Source: Blasia pusilla (taxonomy: Eukaryota > Marchantiophyta > Marchantiopsida > Blasiales). From it: a DNA stretch of 64,000 nt. Below are positions 61,150 to 64,000 of the stretch, piece after piece (the stretch's first letter is position 1; each line of letters opens with the position of its first letter). The stretch lies in contig CM114275.1 in the NCBI GenBank assembly GCA_050084515.1, positions 16,492,001-16,556,000 on the forward strand, given 5' to 3'. Position numbers and translations under genes: made by a program. A model generated the notes under the pieces. It did no database searches. It was not told the DNA's origin and saw nothing but the letters and a program-made list of their open reading frames with translations.

Positions 61150-61680
61150 ATACTGTATGTGGAGGAGATGAGAGTTTGCAGTTGGCTTCAAGAGAGTAGT
61201 CGAGTCACGTTGTCTAGGGCGGGGTTGCACCATAGCAACCATCGATACCCGCGGTAGTGCATAGATCTGGAACGCTCCACCGAATGCAGAGCCGTAATCC
61301 ATGTCCAAGTCAACAAGATGCGATTGGAGCTCGTTGGCAAGGAGAGAGTAATAAAGAGTTGGTGCCATAATGACAAGCATTAACCTACTTGGGCTTGTTG
61401 GCTATGGAGGGCAATATTTTGAGACTTTGATGACGAGGTTTGACGAAGAGTCCTTAGATCTAGAGGCTGATAAGGAGACGACGGATCGCCCAGATATTCA
61501 CAAGGATGGAGTAGTCTTGGAGTATCTGCATAGTGGCAGTGTCGCGAGCATATTGGGTGCTAGAGAGCCGGATCAAATTTTATAGCAAGCAAGACGATTC
61601 CGATGGGAGGGGACAAATATGTTGCGAGTTTAGGAGGATGATATATTGAAGATTGAGTTACAGTCAAGTTCACCAGACAC
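61150..61680 (+). pseudogene. Decayed pol linker of the PHD-bearing gypsy family
   Basis: In broken frames the plus strand reads SRNPCPSQQDAIGARWQGES, LTYLGLLAMEG, then ESLDLEADKETTDRPDIHKD and GVVLEYLHSGS, then RRFRWEG. Each matches in order the RNase H-integrase linker of the element at 51270-51822 (SRNPCPSQRDATGARWHGES and GVVLEYLRTGS) and the integrase start there. It is a second, older and opposite-strand member of the family. Confidence 0.8.
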
Positions 61681-61686
61681 CTGAAT

Positions 61687-61955
61687 TGTTACATTTCGCA
61701 CTCACACGAAGTAGGGAAGTTTAATCTTGGTTAGTCAGTTAAGCACGATTATCTTAACTAGGGTTAGTTAATCACAGTTAGGCTAACTCGAAACTATGGT
61801 TAAGGATAGGGTTAGGGTTGCTCGTACATACCCTATATAATTGAGAAGAGGACCAGCCTCCAATTATTCTCTCATTGCAGATTTTGTTCTCCATGATGGT
61901 GTGTGTGTGTGAGAGCCATTTTCCACCACTTATGCTTGTTAAGCAATTTCCCACA
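61687..61955 (+). repeat. 5' LTR of a Ty1/copia element
   Basis: Starts TGTTACATTTCGC and ends TTTCCCACA, directly before a primer-binding site. Contains several GGTTAG/TTAGTTAA motifs in its left part and a TATA-like CCTATATAATTG near 61840. At 269 bp it is short, as copia LTRs often are. The matching 3' LTR lies beyond the window. Confidence 0.8.
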
Positions 61956-61968
61956 TGGTATCACAACG
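61956..61968 (+). other. Primer-binding site, initiator Met tRNA type
   Basis: TGGTATCACAACGGG immediately follows the LTR and matches the plant initiator tRNA-Met complement over its first nine or so bases. Confidence 0.8.
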
Positions 61969-62479
61969 GGAGGAGTACATCACTTGAAATTATTGGTGTC
62001 TGAAGAGAGAAGAGAGGCAAGAGAAGGCACAATTTCAGTTTGGGAGAAGGAAATTTTATTCAGAGCTTAATGGGTACAGATTTCAAATGGAGCTTTGATG
62101 GTGAGAAAACTTTGGAGGCATTTTTTAGGGCTTTCCTGGTCGATTCAACCGTCAGGGTCCCACTTCAAGCTAGAGCAATGCCAAATTCTAGTTCTAGCCA
62201 TCTTGTAGAGCTCATTGAGAGCTTTCCAACGCATCCAAAATTGCTTGATTCTGACACTATGAGCTCTTGCAGCAACAATTTCAGTGTAGGAAAGTGCAAA
62301 TTGTAAAGAAAAGTTGTGCAGTTTGCTCTCTACAGGCCAATTTCGACTTGTTCTTTCAAACATTTCATCAATTTTGGCAAATTTCAGGTCAATTTTTGTG
62401 TAGGAGTGGTCTATGCTTCAATTGGAGCAGTAGAAAGCCTGAAATTACATTTTTTGTGAGTGAAATCGTTTATCATGGA

Positions 62480-64000
62480 GTATTCCTCAACAACAATCAC
62501 AAGCGAGAATCTATACAAGCAGAATTACAATATCTGGAAGTTTTGCATGAAATAATTTCTCATGGGTCAAGAACTATGGGAGCTTGTGACACGTGATGAG
62601 GCCAAGCTAGAAGGTGACTCAACAGACTTAAATGTGTGGTATAAAAGAATTGGACATACGAGTCTTCAAAGATTACAAAATCTTTCATCATCTAATATGG
62701 TAATAAGATTCCCTAAATTAGCGAGTCGTGCTACGTTAGAGGTATGTCATGCTTGCCAATTTGGAAAATAAGCTAGATTTCCTTTTCCAAAGCAAGGTAG
62801 AAGAGCATCCAAGATATTGGAGTTGATCCACAATGATGTGTGGACATCATCAGAACACAGCCTTAGTGGTTGCCAGTATTTTGTTTCATTTATTGATGAC
62901 TTCTCTAGGTCTATATGGGTATACTTTTTTAAGCCAAGTTAGAGGTATTCTCAGTGTTCCAAACATTTAGAGTTATAGTAGAGAAGCAGACTGGACAATA
63001 CATTTTGAAATTGCGTTGTGATGAAGAGGAGAGTATCTTTCAATACAGTTTGATGACTATTTATGTCAAAATGGCATCCAATGTCAAATGACTTGCCGCT
63101 ACACTCCACAACAAAATGGAGTGGCTGAGAGGAAAAATGGACCTATTGCTGAAGCGGTACGAGCTATGCTGAATGAGAAGAACATGCCTAAGGTGTATTG
63201 GGGAGAGGTTGTAGCATATGCAGTCTTCTTAATCAACCGAACTCCAACAACATGAGTTCATGATAAACCTCCATTCAAAGTCTTCACAGGTAGTAAACCT
63301 GATTTTTTTCCTTCTTGAAAGTATTTGGCTGTATATCTGTTATGCTCATGTTCCTTCTGAGAGACGTCATAAATTAGACCCCAAGTCTGAAAGATGTATC
63401 TTCATAGGCTATGTTGATGGAACTAAGGGATATAAGTGCTACATTCCATCCTCTAATAAGCTTATTATTAGTCGAGATGTTGTCTTTGATGAGCTAAAGT
63501 CATGGTATGCTACATCTGAGCCTATTTCACCTCTAAACTTATTTGTTGAGGGGGAGAATATAACTATAACCCAAGAGATATTGTCTTCATATTCTCCAAG
63601 TACTAGTGCAGGATTAGGACAAGTCCTAGATTCATCCATTAAATTTGTGAGTCCATGGACGGGAAGAATACATATTCAGTCTATTAACATTAGTCAGAGC
63701 TCGAGTCAGGTGTTAGAGGCATCTACCTCTGAACAACAACTTCGTAGATCAAGTAGAGTTACACATCTAGTTCATAGATTCATAAATGAAGGTTTCCTTG
63801 CGACACATCATGCATATACGATGACTACCCTTCAAGAGCAGGAGCCGAGTTGTTTTGAAGAAGATGCAAGTAAAGCTGAATGGATTGAAGCTATGAAGGA
63901 AGAGCTTGCTGCATTAAGACATCAACAAACATGGAAGCTGGTTGATATACCTTATGGTAAGGAGTTTATTGGTATAATTAACGGATACAAAGCGAGATTG
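62480..64000 (+). pseudogene. Copia gag-pol, internally deleted and frameshifted
   Basis: The gag start reads NYNIWKFCMK and FLMGQELWELVTRDE (about 62522-62600). It runs directly into the GAG-pre-integrase domain (DLNVWYKRIGHTSLQRLQNL, CHACQFGK) at 62600-62771. The integrase has ELIHNDVWTSSEHSLSGCQY with the first catalytic Asp and FIDDFSRSIWVYF; later parts (LRCDEE and QQNGVAERKNG near 63110-63140) are shifted among frames. From about 63340 an open frame runs to the window end: HVPSERRHKLDPKSERCIFI, GYVDGTKGYKCYIPSSNKL, then the RT lead-in KAEWIEAMKEELAALRHQQT and WKLVDIP. The expected residues between FIG and YKARL appear deleted. Confidence 0.85.

Larger units (their letters stand above)
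61687..64000 (+). mobile_element. Ty1/copia element, 5' portion, cut by the window edge
   Basis: LTR, primer-binding site, a piece of gag, then GAG-pre-integrase, integrase and the start of reverse transcriptase in the copia order. A large part of gag and all of protease are missing between about 62600 and the pre-integrase domain. The remainder lies outside the window. Confidence 0.88.

Noticed and set aside
61800-61835. TTAGGG-like repeats as telomeric sequence
   Set aside because: Only two or three imperfect units, inside the copia LTR, and plants mostly use TTTAGGG.

Overview
The window looks like nuclear DNA of a land plant. It holds two apparently intact host genes (a vacuolar-type CAX cation/proton exchanger and a spliced DCD-domain gene) in a dense bed of broken transposons of plant type: Ty3/gypsy, Ty1/copia, CACTA (En/Spm), MULE, Helitron and possibly hAT. 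An intronless CAX and an unusual gypsy family would suit a bryophyte or another early-diverging lineage, but nothing seen here fixes the species. Intergenic DNA is long, and most transposon reading frames carry stops or frameshifts.

Layout. 1-5.9 kb: no recognisable gene; degenerate repeats and short-motif clusters. 5.9-7.4 kb: CAX gene on the plus strand. 7.4-15.7 kb: no recognised gene. 15.7-19.8 kb: three-exon DCD-domain gene on the minus strand, with a GC-rich probable leader and promoter to about 21.3 kb. 22.1-23.4 kb: Helitron PIF1-type helicase remnant. 23.8-24.8 kb: old solo LTR. 25.4-25.7 kb: small CACTA-like derivative. 25.9-47.4 kb: one large CACTA transposon with matching terminal inverted repeats and a 3-bp CAA target duplication. 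Its transposase genes read on the minus strand. Inside it sit a nested gypsy chromovirus (27.9-35.2 kb), a captured saposin-like host gene fragment (42.6-43.3 kb), a 151-bp GA array and a tandem array of roughly 310-345 bp units.

48-54 kb: a second GA array, an unrecognised broken coding patch, and a minus-strand gypsy element whose integrase ends in a canonical C4HC3 PHD finger, flanked by repeats of about 515 bp. 54-57.4 kb: a MULE/SWIM-type transposase remnant split by a second CACTA fragment. 57.5-61.7 kb: decayed plus-strand pieces, including gag and a pol linker related to the PHD-bearing gypsy, and a possible hAT (DUF659) remnant. 61.7-64 kb: 5' end of a copia element with LTR, primer-binding site and broken pol, running off the window.

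How it fits together: the two host genes are unrelated to each other. The rest is a record of nested insertions. The most unusual observations are the PHD finger at the end of a gypsy integrase, the saposin gene fragment kept with its intron inside a CACTA element, and the unit-repeated upstream arm of that CACTA element.
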